Notes: generated by a model from the letters alone, not told the origin. A stretch of DNA of 64,000 nt from Stenotrophomonas tumulicola (GCF_014117215.1 NZ_JACGXS010000003.1:1-64000); one strand, 5' to 3'; positions 31,736-41,692 are shown, numbered from the stretch's first letter. A program made the numbers and translations.

Positions 31736-33703
31736 TCAGCCGGCGCTGGCGCGCTTGCCGGTGCGGTAGATCAGCCAGCCGACCAGGAACAGCACGGCCA
31801 GGCCAATCCACTGCGCGGCAGGCAGGTGGAATGGCACGGCCAGCACGTCGGCGCGGCTGCTGACCACGATCGGCACCGCAATGGCGATGCCCATCAGTGC
31901 CTCGCCGGTGATCAGGCCGGCGGCGAACAGCACGCCCGGCTTGTGCACGCGGTCGCGGCCTTCTTCGTCATCGGCGCGGACCTTGTGGAAGCGCTCGACC
32001 AGATAGGAGATCAGGCCACCGAGGAAGATCGGCACCATCAGCTCCAGTGGCAGGTAGATGCCGATCGCTGCCGCCAGCACCGGCACGCGGAAACGGGAAT
32101 CGCGCGACTTCAGCCAGCTGTCGAAAGCAATGATGGCCGCACCCACGACGGCACCGATGCCGATGAAGGTCCACGGCAGTTCACCACCGAACAGGCCCTT
32201 GGCCACCGAGGCCATCAGGTTGGCCTGCGGCGCAGCCAGCGCATTCGGATGCAGCTCGGACTTCACGCCGATGCCGTAGGCGGTCGCCAGCAGGTTCAGC
32301 ACCGGTGCCATGATCAGCGCGCACGAGAACGCGCCGATGCCCAGCATCAGCTGCTGCTTCCAAGGCGTCGCACCCACGATGTAACCGGCCTTGAGGTCCT
32401 GCAGGTTGTCACCACCGACGGCGGCAGCGCAGCAGACCACCGCGCCGATCATGATCGCGGCCACCGCACCCAGCGGCGCGCCGAAGGCACCGACCGGGGT
32501 CAGTCCATCCTCGCCCAGCAGCAGCACCAGCACCGCCGAAGCGAACAGGATGGTGGAGATGGTGATGCCTGAAACCGGGTTGTTCGACGAACCGATCAGG
32601 CCCGCCAGGTAGGCCGACACCGAGACGAACAGGAAGCCGGCGACGATCATGATGATGGTCATCGGGATCGATACGTGCCACTGCCCGACGATGGCCTGGT
32701 ACAGCGCCAGCAACGGCAGCGTGAACACCACCAGCGCAACCAGCATCCACTTCATGGGCAGGTCGCGTTCGGTATGCGCCAACACCGGGCCACCGCTCTT
32801 GCGCGCGGCAGCGAAGCCACTCTTGACGCCATTGAGCAGCGACTTGCGCAGCGAGACCAGCGTCCAGATGCCGCCTATCAGCATCGCGCCGACACCCAGG
32901 TAACGCATCTTCGCGCCCCAGATGGCAAATGCCGCTTCGGTAGACGACGCCGTGGCGATCGATGCCGCCAGCGCCGGGTCTGAGTTCATGAAGAACGCCT
33001 GGTAGATCGGGATGGCGATGTGCCAGGTCAGGATCGAACCGGACACCACCACGATGCCCACGTTGAGCCCGACGATGTAGCCCACGCCCAGCAGCGCCGG
33101 CGACAGGTTGGTGCCGATGAAGGCGGTGATCTTGGAGCTGCCGACATAGGCCGAGGTGGCCCAGGCATCGGGGATCAGGCGCATGCCGCTTTCCGCGGCG
33201 AGCTTCACGAACGCGCCGATCACCGCCGACAGGCCGAGGATCTTCAGGCCCGGGCCGGGGTTCTCGCCGGCCTTGAGCACTTCGGCGGCAGCCTTGCCTT
33301 CCGGGAAGGGAAGCGGGTCTTCGACGATCATCGAACGCCGCAGCGGCACCGAAAACAGCACGCCCAGCAGTCCGCCCAGGCCGGCAATACCCAGCACCCA
33401 CCAGTACTTGAAGTCCGGCCAGTAACCCATGATGACCAGTGCCGGGATGGTGAAGATCACACCGGCGGCAATCGACGAGCCGGCCGAAGCGCCGGTCTGG
33501 ACGATGTTGTTTTCAAGGATGGAGCCACCGCCGAGCAGGCGCAGCACGCCCATGGAAATGACCGCCGCGGGAATGGCGGTGGCGATGGTCAGGCCTGCGA
33601 ACAGGCCAAGGTAGGCGTTGGCGGCAGACAGCACCACGGCCAGCACGATGGCAAGCACCACCGCGCGGAACGTGAGCTGCTTGGGCGCAGCGTCGTGGTT
33701 CAT
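31736..33703 (-). CDS. Oligopeptide transporter, OPT family
   Basis: A 655-aa inner-membrane protein with about 14-16 hydrophobic helices. It begins LTFRAVVLAIVLAVVLSAAN followed by AYLGLFAGLTIATAIPAAVI, the OPT/YSL N-terminal pattern (NAYLGL), and includes NIVQTGASAGSSIAAGVIF and DNLQDLKAGYIVGATPWKQQ, both typical of bacterial OPT proteins. It takes up oligopeptides (or metal chelates) with protons. It lies next to a secreted S9 peptidase, which would supply peptides. Confidence 0.93.
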   Translation of the reverse strand: MNHDAAPKQLTFRAVVLAIVLAVVLSAANAYLGLFAGLTIATAIPAAVISMGVLRLLGGGSILENNIVQTGASAGSSIAAGVIFTIPALVIMGYWPDFKYWWVLGIAGLGGLLGVLFSVPLRRSMIVEDPLPFPEGKAAAEVLKAGENPGPGLKILGLSAVIGAFVKLAAESGMRLIPDAWATSAYVGSSKITAFIGTNLSPALLGVGYIVGLNVGIVVVSGSILTWHIAIPIYQAFFMNSDPALAASIATASSTEAAFAIWGAKMRYLGVGAMLIGGIWTLVSLRKSLLNGVKSGFAAARKSGGPVLAHTERDLPMKWMLVALVVFTLPLLALYQAIVGQWHVSIPMTIIMIVAGFLFVSVSAYLAGLIGSSNNPVSGITISTILFASAVLVLLLGEDGLTPVGAFGAPLGAVAAIMIGAVVCCAAAVGGDNLQDLKAGYIVGATPWKQQLMLGIGAFSCALIMAPVLNLLATAYGIGVKSELHPNALAAPQANLMASVAKGLFGGELPWTFIGIGAVVGAAIIAFDSWLKSRDSRFRVPVLAAAIGIYLPLELMVPIFLGGLISYLVERFHKVRADDEEGRDRVHKPGVLFAAGLITGEALMGIAIAVPIVVSSRADVLAVPFHLPAAQWIGLAVLFLVGWLIYRTGKRASAG

Positions 33704-33846
33704 GGAAACCCCTGATGGGAAAAAAATCCCTGCAACGCTAGCGTCCGGGATGCGGCAAGTCCAGCACGCACCACGTGGCCGGCTCGCCCCGGCCGGCTGT
33801 AAAATGATATGTTATATCCTTTCCGCCGTACCCACGCCCCCTCCGA

Positions 33847-34998
33847 ATGCCCCCCATCGCCTCGACCCGGCTGGCCTCCATCGACCAGTTGCGCGGCACC
33901 GTGATGCTGCTGATGCTGCTCGACCACGTGCGCGAAACCTTCTTCCTGCAACACCAGGTTGGCGATCCGATGGACGTGTCCAGCGTATCCCCCGCCCTGT
34001 TCGCCTGCCGTCTGTTGGCGCACCTGTGCGCGCCGGTGTTCGTGCTGCTGACCGGCCTGTCGGCCTGGCTGTACGGCCAGCGCCACGCCGATCCGCGCCG
34101 GGCCATCGCCGCCTTCCTGTTCAAGCGCGGCCTGTTCCTGGTATTGCTGGAACTGACCCTGGTCAACTTCGCGTGGACCTTCCAGTTCCCCCCGGACACG
34201 ATCTACCTGCAGGTGATCTGGGCCATCGGCCTGAGCATGCTCGCGCTGGCCGGGTTGCTGTGGCTGCCGCGTGCCGTGCTGCTGCCGCTGGCGGTGCTGC
34301 TGGTGGCTGGCCACAACCTGCTCGATGGCCTGCACGTGGAGGGCGACGGTGCACTGGCGATCCTGTGGAAGGTGCTGCACCAGCGTGACTGGATCGTCTT
34401 CGGCGACACGCTGCGCCTGCGCACTTCCTATCCGCTGCTGCCCTGGGTCGGCGTCATCCTGCTGGGCTACCTGATGGGACCGTGGTTCGCCCGTGGGCGG
34501 GCCGCGACGCAGCGGCAGCGCTGGCTGCTGCTGGCCGGCCTCGGCGCGCTTGGCGGATTCATGCTGTTGCGCGCGCTCAACGTCTATGGCGATGCGCCGT
34601 GGCAGTTGCAGGCCACTGCGTTACGGACGCTGATGAGCCTCCTCAACATCACCAAGTACCCGCCCTCGCTGCTGTTCCTGCTGGCCACGCTGGGCGTGGG
34701 CCTGCTGCTGCTGCGGCTGTACGAAGCGCCCGCCGTCGCCGTCGCGCTGGACCCGTTGGCACGGATCGGCGCGGCGCCGATGCTCTTCTACCTGCTGCAC
34801 CTGTATGTACTGAAAGCCCTGTACCTGGCTGCATTGGCCGCCTGGGGACCGACGCATGGCCAATGGTTCGCCGTGGAATCGGTGGCCGCCCTGCTGCTGG
34901 TGAGCATGGTGCTGGCGGTGGTCCTGTATCCGCCGACCAAGGCATTCGCCGCACTGAAGGCACGCCGGAAAGACGTGGCATGGCTGCGCTACCTGTGA
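33847..34998 (+). CDS. DUF1624 / heparan-alpha-glucosaminide acetyltransferase-like membrane protein
   Basis: A 383-aa polytopic membrane protein. The N-terminal segment ASIDQLRGTVMLLMLLDHVR followed by ETFF is the DUF1624 (YeiB/HGSNAT-type) signature with the Asp/Arg and conserved His. Further motifs are LTGLSAWLYGQRHA and YPLLPWVGVILLGYLMGPWF. These proteins are thought to move acyl groups across the membrane; the substrate here is unknown. The upstream region has a GATATGTTATATC palindrome-like stretch (33806-33818). Confidence 0.82.
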   Translation: MPPIASTRLASIDQLRGTVMLLMLLDHVRETFFLQHQVGDPMDVSSVSPALFACRLLAHLCAPVFVLLTGLSAWLYGQRHADPRRAIAAFLFKRGLFLVLLELTLVNFAWTFQFPPDTIYLQVIWAIGLSMLALAGLLWLPRAVLLPLAVLLVAGHNLLDGLHVEGDGALAILWKVLHQRDWIVFGDTLRLRTSYPLLPWVGVILLGYLMGPWFARGRAATQRQRWLLLAGLGALGGFMLLRALNVYGDAPWQLQATALRTLMSLLNITKYPPSLLFLLATLGVGLLLLRLYEAPAVAVALDPLARIGAAPMLFYLLHLYVLKALYLAALAAWGPTHGQWFAVESVAALLLVSMVLAVVLYPPTKAFAALKARRKDVAWLRYL

Positions 34999-35021
34999 CA
35001 CCTGCAAAAGGCCCGGATCCC

Positions 35022-35069
35022 CTTCGCGGCGCGAAAGGAACCTGACCCGATGACCGCCGGGCCTATAAT
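35022..35069 (+). promoter_or_regulatory. Palindrome remnant and promoter before the POT gene
   Basis: CGAAAGGAACCTGACCCG (35032-35049) looks like a degraded arm of the palindrome at 2162-2204. A promoter CTGACC (35042-35047), 16-base spacer, TATAAT (35064-35069) overlaps it and lies 31 bases before the POT start. Confidence 0.5.
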
Positions 35070-35099
35070 CCCCGGCCTCCCTGGTCCGCCTTTCCCTCC

Positions 35100-36848
35100 A
35101 TGACCACCACTGCCTCCGACGACTTCCTTGGCCACCCCAAGGGCGTCTATGTCTGCTTCTTCACCGAAATGTGGGAGCGTTTCTCCTTCTACGGGATGAA
35201 GGCGCTGCTTCTGCTTTACCTCACCAAGTACCACCTGTTCGGCGACAAGGCCGGCCTGGACCTGCTGGGGGCCTACGGTGGCCTGGTGTATTGCATCCCG
35301 GTGTTCGGCGGCATGCTCGCCGACCGCTGGCTGGGCATGCGCCGGGCAGTGCTGTTCGGTGGCGTGCTGCTGGTGCTCGGCCACCTCGGCATGGCCTTCG
35401 AAGGACATGCCGCCTATATCCGCGACGGCCAGGTGGTGCGTGATACCGGCGCGCTGGCCATCACCTACCTTTCGCTGGCGTTGATCATCATGGGCGTGGG
35501 TTTCCTCAAGCCCAACATCTCCACCATCGTCGGCAAGCTGTATGCCGAAGATGATCCGCGCCGTGACTCCGGGTTCTCGCTGTTCTATGCCGGCATCAAC
35601 CTGGGCGCGCTGTTCGCCTCGCTGGTCTGCGGTTTCCTCGGTGAAGCCTACGGCTGGAAGTATGGCTTCGGCGCAGCAGGCATCGGCATGCTGGTCGGGC
35701 TGGGCATGTTCCTGTGGGGACAGAAGTACCTGCACGGCCATGCCGAACCGCGCGATCCGGCATCATTGAGGGAGAGCGTGCTGGGACTGCCGCGCGAGTG
35801 GCTGATCTACGCAGCTGCGGTCCTCGCCGTGCTGCCGGTGGCGTGGCTGATGTGGGCGGCGGGCAATGGCGCCTTCGCGCTTGGCGGCGAAATCAGCCTG
35901 GCATTGCTGCTGATGATCGTGGTGCTGGGTGGCGTGCTGCTGTGGTTCGCCTGGTTCACCGGCACCCGCTGCACACCGGTGCAGCGCCAGCAGATGATCG
36001 CGCTGATGGCGCTGATCCTGATGGCACTGGTGTTCTTCACCCTGTACGAGCAGACCTACGGCTCATGGGTCACCTTTACCGACCGCCTGCTGACCAAGGA
36101 CATCGTTCCATCGCTGGTGGTCCGCGACGGCATGCCGTTGCCGTGGTCGATCCTCTCGCTGCTGCTGGCACCGCTGGGCTTTGTGGTCAGTGCACGGCTG
36201 TCCGAACGCGCACCCGGCTCGCCGTTGCCGCGTCGCATGTTCATCGCCATCGTGCTGGTGATGCTGGTACTGCTGGTGCGCGACTGCCTGGTGATCCCAC
36301 AGACCGCCGGCTCGCTGACGTACCTGGGCGGCCTGTTCCTGGTGGTGCTCGCCCCCCTGTTCGCCCTGCTGTGGGCGTGGCTGGACCGCCGCAATGCGGA
36401 ACCGGGCAAGCCGGTGAAGTCCGCCATCGGCCTGGTACTCGGCGCGCTGTCGTTCGTGCCGCTGGCCCTGGCTGCACAGCAGGTCGGCGTCACCGGGGAG
36501 ATGGCCAGCGTATGGTGGCTGGTGCTGGCCTACTTCCTGCTGGCCAGCGGTGAGATGTGCCTGTCGCCAGTCGGCCTGTCCGCGGTGACCCAGTTGGCGG
36601 TGCCGCGCGTGGTGAGCCTGATGATGGGCACCTGGTTCCTCGCCACTGCATTTTCGGAAACGCTGGCCGCGTTGTTCGGCAAGCTGGCCGCCATCGAAGT
36701 ACCCGAAGGTGAAACGCTGGACATCGTCAGCGCCTCGGCCAGCTACGCCCATCTGTTCTGGCTGATGATGTGGATCGGCCTGGGTTGCGCCGTGCTGGCC
36801 TTCGCCTGCGCACCGCTGCTGCGCCGGATGATGCACGGCGTGAAGTAA
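35100..36848 (+). CDS. Proton-dependent oligopeptide transporter, POT/PTR family
   Basis: A 582-aa major-facilitator-type symporter for di- and tripeptides. The ExxERFxxYG signature is present as TEMWERFSFYGMKALLLLYL, and the second signature region is FSLFYAGINLGALFASLVCG with the preceding LKPNISTIVGKLY. About 14 membrane helices. It ends 4 bases before a bidirectional terminator and its neighbours on the other side are two S9 peptidases. Confidence 0.95.
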   Translation: MTTTASDDFLGHPKGVYVCFFTEMWERFSFYGMKALLLLYLTKYHLFGDKAGLDLLGAYGGLVYCIPVFGGMLADRWLGMRRAVLFGGVLLVLGHLGMAFEGHAAYIRDGQVVRDTGALAITYLSLALIIMGVGFLKPNISTIVGKLYAEDDPRRDSGFSLFYAGINLGALFASLVCGFLGEAYGWKYGFGAAGIGMLVGLGMFLWGQKYLHGHAEPRDPASLRESVLGLPREWLIYAAAVLAVLPVAWLMWAAGNGAFALGGEISLALLLMIVVLGGVLLWFAWFTGTRCTPVQRQQMIALMALILMALVFFTLYEQTYGSWVTFTDRLLTKDIVPSLVVRDGMPLPWSILSLLLAPLGFVVSARLSERAPGSPLPRRMFIAIVLVMLVLLVRDCLVIPQTAGSLTYLGGLFLVVLAPLFALLWAWLDRRNAEPGKPVKSAIGLVLGALSFVPLALAAQQVGVTGEMASVWWLVLAYFLLASGEMCLSPVGLSAVTQLAVPRVVSLMMGTWFLATAFSETLAALFGKLAAIEVPEGETLDIVSASASYAHLFWLMMWIGLGCAVLAFACAPLLRRMMHGVK

Positions 36849-36852
36849 AAAA

Positions 36853-36894
36853 GGGGACGGAGGGGATTAAAGCGACTTAATCCCCTCCGTCCCC
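36853..36894. terminator. 18-bp perfect hairpin, bidirectional terminator
   Basis: GGGGACGGAGGGGATTAA (36853-36870) pairs with TTAATCCCCTCCGTCCCC (36877-36894), loop AGCGAC, flanked by A-rich and T-rich sides. It lies between the convergent POT and S9 peptidase genes. The arm shares ACGGAGGGGAT with the hairpin at 16295-16370. Confidence 0.9.
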
Positions 36895-36899
36895 ATTTC

Positions 36900-38843
36900 T
36901 TACGGTGCCGCCGGCTTGGGTGGGGCGGCCTTGTCACCGCCCAGGTTCTGCGACAGGAAGGCGAGCAGCTTGCCGTAGTATTCGCGGCGGTTCGCATCGA
37001 CGTAGAAGCCATGGCCCTCGCGTGGGTAATACAGGCTTTCCACCGGTACGCCGGCCTTCTTCAGCGCGGCCTCCATGCGCTCGGTGTGCTGCACCGGGGC
37101 GCGTTCGTCTTCGCGGCCGGCCGCCAGGAATACCGGCACCTTGATGTTCGCGGCCAAGTTGACCGGCGATACGTCGCGCACCTTGTCCGCCGGCCCCAGC
37201 CATTCGCGCAGGTAGGTCGTACCTGAGCTTCTGTCCTGGATATCGCCGCGCGTGTGCATCATCGGCAGGTCATAGACCCCGACATAGCCCGCAGCACAAC
37301 GGTACAGGTCCGGCTCCTTGGCTACGCCCATCAGCGCGGCGTACGCGCCATAACTGGCGCCGTAGATGCAGATTTTTTCGCGATCGGCGATGCCCTCTGC
37401 AATCGCCCAACGGGTTGCGTCGGTCACGTCATCCTGCATGTTGCCGCCCCATTGGCGCTTGCCCGCCTCCTTGTAGGCCCGGCCGTAGTTGCCGGAACCG
37501 CGGAAATTGAGCTGCAACACGGCATAGCCGGCGGCCGCCAGCAACTGGGACTCTTCGTCGTACGCACCGGAGTCGAACACGCCGAAGGGGCCGCCGTGCG
37601 GCACCACCACCATCGGCAGATCCTTCGCTTCGCGGCCATGCGGCGTCGTCAGGAATCCGTGCAGTTGCATGCCATCGCGTGACTGCAACGTCACCGAGCG
37701 TACCGGTGCGGCGAGAGCAGGCTCCACCCATGCGCTCCGGCTGATCAGGTGCTGGGCCGACTTGGCCTTCTGGTCGTAGATGAAGAAATCGCCAGGATTT
37801 CGTGCCGAGAATGTCTGTACCAGCACCTTGCTGCCGTCGCGCGTGCTGGACGTGACGTAGACCGCGTCGCCGCCGAAAGCCGCTTCCAGGCTGCGGTACA
37901 ATCTGGCGTCCTCGGAGGCCTCATCGAAGAAACGGGTACGTGGTGTGTCGCCCATGTACAGCGCCCCCACCGGAATGGACGTTCCAGGCCGGAGTATGAT
38001 CCGTGAGACATCCACCAGGGGATCGCGAAGCACCTCCCTGCGCTCGTCCGTTGCCGGGTCCCAGCTGACGATGCTGTCCGGGCCATCGGTCTGCTCGACG
38101 ACCAGGTAGGCCAGTGTGCCATCTGCAGAGAAGCCCACTGCACCTTCGACGCGCGAGGTCACCGCCTCGTCATTGATCAGCCGCCAGTCCTGCTTGTTGC
38201 GGTCGCGGTAGTACAGCTTGTTGATGTTGTCCGTGCCGGCCCCTATCACGAAGCGGCCCTGGCCCTGGTCATCGGTGGTGAAGCTGGCACGGCGAACCGG
38301 AGAGCGCGCCACGGTCCAGCGTTGGCCGTTCATCAGGTTCATGCGCTCCAGCCGTGTGTACGGTTCAGCGCCGAACGTGGACACGGCGACCAGCACATGC
38401 CGCTCGTCCTTGGGCAGCTCATCGGCGAGGAAAGCAGCAATCCATTCCCGCTTGCGTTGGCCCACCAGCAGGTCGCCACCGCTGGGAGAATTGGCCTTCA
38501 GCGAATACAGTTCACCGGTCAACTGTGGCTGGTCCAGCGAACCGAATTTCATGGCCAACTCGATCAGCACGCGATCATCGCTGACCCAATCGAAGTCGAC
38601 GGCATGATTGTTCAGTGGCGGCAGGAAGCGGGCCACGATCTCGTTGTCGGCAACCCGCAGGATGACAACACCGGTCTGCTTCTCGAACGGTACGGTAGCG
38701 GCGAAGTACTCGCCGCTCGGCGATATCTTCAGATCAGTGAAGGTATCCCGCCGCAGGTATTTTTCCAGGTCCACCTCCGCAGCGGCCAATACCGCCGGCA
38801 ACCCCATGACAGCGAGCATCGCCGCCAACAACGTCGTGCGCAT
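36900..38843 (-). CDS. Secreted S9 family peptidase, tandem paralogue 1
   Basis: A 647-aa exported serine peptidase. Signal peptide TTLLAAMLAVMGLPAVLAAA; propeller region; hydrolase domain with VVPHGGPFGVFDSGAYDEE, nucleophile CIYGASYGAYAALMGVAKE (GASYGAY), acid AGREDERAPVQHTERM and His YPREGHGFYVDANR. It and the next gene upstream are tandem duplicates; their last ~250 bp are nearly identical. Likely role: cleavage of oligopeptides in the periplasm. Confidence 0.92.
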   Translation of the reverse strand: MRTTLLAAMLAVMGLPAVLAAAEVDLEKYLRRDTFTDLKISPSGEYFAATVPFEKQTGVVILRVADNEIVARFLPPLNNHAVDFDWVSDDRVLIELAMKFGSLDQPQLTGELYSLKANSPSGGDLLVGQRKREWIAAFLADELPKDERHVLVAVSTFGAEPYTRLERMNLMNGQRWTVARSPVRRASFTTDDQGQGRFVIGAGTDNINKLYYRDRNKQDWRLINDEAVTSRVEGAVGFSADGTLAYLVVEQTDGPDSIVSWDPATDERREVLRDPLVDVSRIILRPGTSIPVGALYMGDTPRTRFFDEASEDARLYRSLEAAFGGDAVYVTSSTRDGSKVLVQTFSARNPGDFFIYDQKAKSAQHLISRSAWVEPALAAPVRSVTLQSRDGMQLHGFLTTPHGREAKDLPMVVVPHGGPFGVFDSGAYDEESQLLAAAGYAVLQLNFRGSGNYGRAYKEAGKRQWGGNMQDDVTDATRWAIAEGIADREKICIYGASYGAYAALMGVAKEPDLYRCAAGYVGVYDLPMMHTRGDIQDRSSGTTYLREWLGPADKVRDVSPVNLAANIKVPVFLAAGREDERAPVQHTERMEAALKKAGVPVESLYYPREGHGFYVDANRREYYGKLLAFLSQNLGGDKAAPPKPAAP

Positions 38844-38888
38844 CCTTATCTCCTTACACGGACAGCTTGTCCTGCAATGCGGTCAAGA

Positions 38889-38917
38889 AAAAAAAGCGGC
38901 ACCGTCACCGATGCCGC
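38889..38917 (-). terminator. Terminator between tandem peptidase genes
   Basis: GCGGCA (38896-38901) and TGCCGC (38912-38917) form a short stem; on the minus strand it is followed by a long T-run (complement of A 38888-38895). It follows the stop of the upstream paralogue by 8 bases, so the two peptidase genes are separate transcripts. Confidence 0.75.
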
Positions 38918-38924
38918 CCTTCGG

Positions 38925-40904
38925 TCACGGTGCCGCCGGCTTGGGTGGGGCGGCCTTGTCACCGCCCAGGTTCTGCGACAGGAAGGCGAGCAGCTTGCCG
39001 TAGTATTCACGGCGGTTCGCATCGACGTAGAAGCCATGGCCCTCGCGCGGGTAATACAGGCTTTCCACCGGTACGCCGGCCTTCTTCAGCGCGGCCTCCA
39101 TGCGCTCGGTGTGCTGCACCGGGGCGCGTTCGTCTTCGCGGCCGGCTGCCAGGAATACCGGCACCTTGATGTTCGCGGCCAGGTTGACCGGAGACACGTT
39201 GCGTACCTTGTCCGCCGGCCCCAGCCATTCGCGCAGGAAGGTTTCCCCCCAGGCCACGGTCTGGATGTCACCACGGCTGTGCATCATCGGCAGGTCATAG
39301 ACCCCGACATAGCCCGCGGCACAACGGTACAGACCCGGCTCCTTGGCTACGCCCATCAGCGCGGCGTACGCGCCATAACTGGCGCCGTAGATGCAGATCC
39401 TGGCCTTGTTGGCGATGCCTTCGCTGATCGCCCAACGGGTAGCGTCGGTCAGGTCGTCCTGCATCGCCAGGCCCCATTGTTGGGCACCTGCCTGGTGGAA
39501 CGCGCGGCCATAGTTGCCCGAACCACGGAAGTTCAACTGCAGCACTGCATAACCGGCTGCGGCCAGCATCTGCGCTTCAACGTCGTAGGTGCCATCGTCG
39601 AACACATTGAACGGACCGCCGTGCGGCAGGATCACTGTCGGCAGGTTCTTTGCTTCCTGCCCATGCGGGCTGGTCAGGAAACCATGCAACGGCACTCCAT
39701 CGCGCGCCTCCACCGTGATCGCACGGACCTGCGCAGACTGCGCCGGATCGATCCAGCTGCTGCGGCTGACCACGTGCTGGGCTGCCTTGGCCTTCTGGTC
39801 ATAGATGAAGAAATCACCCGGGTTGCTGGCGGAGAAGGTCTCGACGAGAACCTTGTTGCCATCCTGCGTGCTGGAGGTGATGAATATCGCATCACCCCCA
39901 AAGGCCGATTCGAGACTGCGATACAGGCGCGCGTCGGCGGATGCTTCATCGAAGAAGCGGGTCCGTGGCGTCTCGCCCAGGTACAGCGCACCCACGGGGA
40001 TGGCGGTGCCGGGCCGGCGGATGATGCGGGCTGCGTCCACCAGTGGATCACGCAATACATCCTTGCGTTCATCGGTCAGCGGATTCCAGCTCACGATCTT
40101 GTCCGGCCCTTTCCGCTGCTGCACCTGCAGGTACGCCAGCGTGCCGTCCTCGGAGAAGCCGATCGCGTTTTCGATGCGAAAAGTGACCGCCTCATCGTTG
40201 ACCAGCCTCCAGGTCTCGTTGTTGCGGTCGCGGTAGTACAGCTTGTTGACGTTGTCCGAGCCTGCGCCCAACGCGAAGCGTGCCTGGCCCTCGCGGTCGG
40301 TGGTGAAACCCGCCCGCTGTACCGGCGAACGCGTGACAGGGATGCGGCGCCCACTGGTCACGTCCATGCGTTCCAGCCGGGTATATGGATCACTGTTGAA
40401 CGACGACACCGCAATCAACACATGCTTGTCATCATCCGGCAGGTCATCGGTGAGGAAGGCAGCCACCGCTTCGGCCTTCTTGCCGGAGATGCGTGTACCG
40501 GTATGGCCTCCGGTTACTCGATAACCCACCAGCAACTCGCCACTGCTTGTATTGGCACGCAGCGAATACAGCTCGCCGGTTGGTCGCGGCTCGTCCAGCG
40601 AGCCCAGCTTCTGGCCCAGTTCGATCAGCACGCGGTCGGTGCTGACCCAGTCGAAGCGCCGTGCATGGTTGTTCTCCGGCGGCACGAAGCGTCCTACGAT
40701 CTGGCCGTCGTCCACGCGCAGGATCGCCACCGCCGTCGACTTCTCCAGCGGCACGGTGGCCGCGTAGTACTCACCGCCCGGTGAAAGCTTGATATCGGTG
40801 AAGGCATCCCGCCGCAGGAATTTGTCCAGGTCCACGTCCGCCGCACCGGCCACGCCCGGCAGCCCCATGGCGGCGAGCATCGCCGCCAGCATCGTCTTGC
40901 GCAT
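38925..40904 (-). CDS. Secreted S9 family peptidase, tandem paralogue 2
   Basis: A 659-aa paralogue of the neighbouring gene, with signal peptide KTMLAAMLAAMGLPGVAGAA and the same architecture: ILPHGGPFNVFDDGTYDVE, nucleophile CIYGASYGAYAALMGVAKE, AGREDERAPVQHTERM, YPREGHGFYVDANR. It has a small insertion (RVTGGHTGTRISGKKAEAVA) relative to the copy downstream. The ATG at 40904 was chosen to match the paralogue; the frame is open further but would read through a region without signal or homology. Confidence 0.92.
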   Translation of the reverse strand: MRKTMLAAMLAAMGLPGVAGAADVDLDKFLRRDAFTDIKLSPGGEYYAATVPLEKSTAVAILRVDDGQIVGRFVPPENNHARRFDWVSTDRVLIELGQKLGSLDEPRPTGELYSLRANTSSGELLVGYRVTGGHTGTRISGKKAEAVAAFLTDDLPDDDKHVLIAVSSFNSDPYTRLERMDVTSGRRIPVTRSPVQRAGFTTDREGQARFALGAGSDNVNKLYYRDRNNETWRLVNDEAVTFRIENAIGFSEDGTLAYLQVQQRKGPDKIVSWNPLTDERKDVLRDPLVDAARIIRRPGTAIPVGALYLGETPRTRFFDEASADARLYRSLESAFGGDAIFITSSTQDGNKVLVETFSASNPGDFFIYDQKAKAAQHVVSRSSWIDPAQSAQVRAITVEARDGVPLHGFLTSPHGQEAKNLPTVILPHGGPFNVFDDGTYDVEAQMLAAAGYAVLQLNFRGSGNYGRAFHQAGAQQWGLAMQDDLTDATRWAISEGIANKARICIYGASYGAYAALMGVAKEPGLYRCAAGYVGVYDLPMMHSRGDIQTVAWGETFLREWLGPADKVRNVSPVNLAANIKVPVFLAAGREDERAPVQHTERMEAALKKAGVPVESLYYPREGHGFYVDANRREYYGKLLAFLSQNLGGDKAAPPKPAAP

Positions 40905-40991
40905 CCTTTTCCCCTGCAATCCGCGGACACCATGTCCGCTACAGGCAGATTGTAAACACGGGATGAATAAGGAAGGGAAGAGGAGTTCCGG

Positions 40992-41026
40992 CAAAAAGAA
41001 GGGCGACATCGTCACCGATGCCGCCC
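40992..41026 (-). terminator. Terminator after argO
   Basis: Imperfect stem GGGCG-AC-ATCG (41001-41011) with CGAT-GC-CGCCC (41016-41026), and on the minus strand a CTTCTTTTT tail. It lies 30 bases beyond the argO stop. Confidence 0.65.
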
Positions 41027-41056
41027 TGCACACCACACCTTGGAGAGAGAGTGGAA

Positions 41057-41692
41057 TCAGTTCACGCCACGGACCGCCAGGGTCAGGGCGAGGATGCTCA
41101 GAATCACCGCGATGGTGCCGTCCAGCACCCGCCAGGTGCCGGGCTTGTTGAACAGCGGCGCCAGCAGGCGCGCCCCCAGGCCCTGCGCGGTCAGCCACAG
41201 GCAACTGGCGGTAACCACGCCGGCCGCATAAGCCATGCGGGCATTGCCGAAGTTTTCCGCGATGGAGCCGATCACCATCATGTCCAGCCAGAAATGTGGA
41301 TTGATCAGCGAAAAGCCGACCGCCGCCATCAGCACCGCGCGCCGGCTGCCGTCATCGCTGTCCGCTTCGCCCATGCCACCACCGCCGGCAATCGCACGGC
41401 GCGCGGACTTCAGCGCATACCAGGCCAGGAAGGCGACACCCGTCCACAGCACCGCACCGGTCAGCCACGGCGCTGCCTGGATCAGGGTGCGCAGTCCGGC
41501 CACGCTGGCGAAGATGAACACCGCATCGATAGCCGCGCAGGTCGCCACGACCGGCACGATGTGCTTGCGCAGGATGCCCTGGCGCAGGATGAAGGCGCTC
41601 TGCGCACCGACCACGGCGAACAGGCCGATGCCGGTGGCGGCACCACTGAACCAGGCCGCAAGGCCGGTGCTGGCGGAAATGATGGAGAACAT
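41057..41692 (-). CDS. argO: LysE/ArgO family amino-acid exporter
   Basis: A 211-aa inner-membrane exporter with about six helices. The LysE signature is AVVGAQSAFILRQGILRKH, with CAAIDAVFIFASVAGLRTL and GFSLINPHFWLDMMVIGSIA. It exports arginine and/or lysine, including toxic analogues. It is divergent from an ArgP-type regulator with 136 bases between, the classical argO/argP arrangement; the regulator probably activates it when cytoplasmic basic amino acids accumulate. Confidence 0.92.
   Translation of the reverse strand: MFSIISASTGLAAWFSGAATGIGLFAVVGAQSAFILRQGILRKHIVPVVATCAAIDAVFIFASVAGLRTLIQAAPWLTGAVLWTGVAFLAWYALKSARRAIAGGGGMGEADSDDGSRRAVLMAAVGFSLINPHFWLDMMVIGSIAENFGNARMAYAAGVVTASCLWLTAQGLGARLLAPLFNKPGTWRVLDGTIAVILSILALTLAVRGVN

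Noticed and set aside
38322..40784. 820-codon open frame antisense to the two S9 peptidases
   Set aside because: It mirrors the tandem peptidases, is His/Arg/Gln-rich and has no motif; the same effect occurs at 29342-31561 and 6707-8284.
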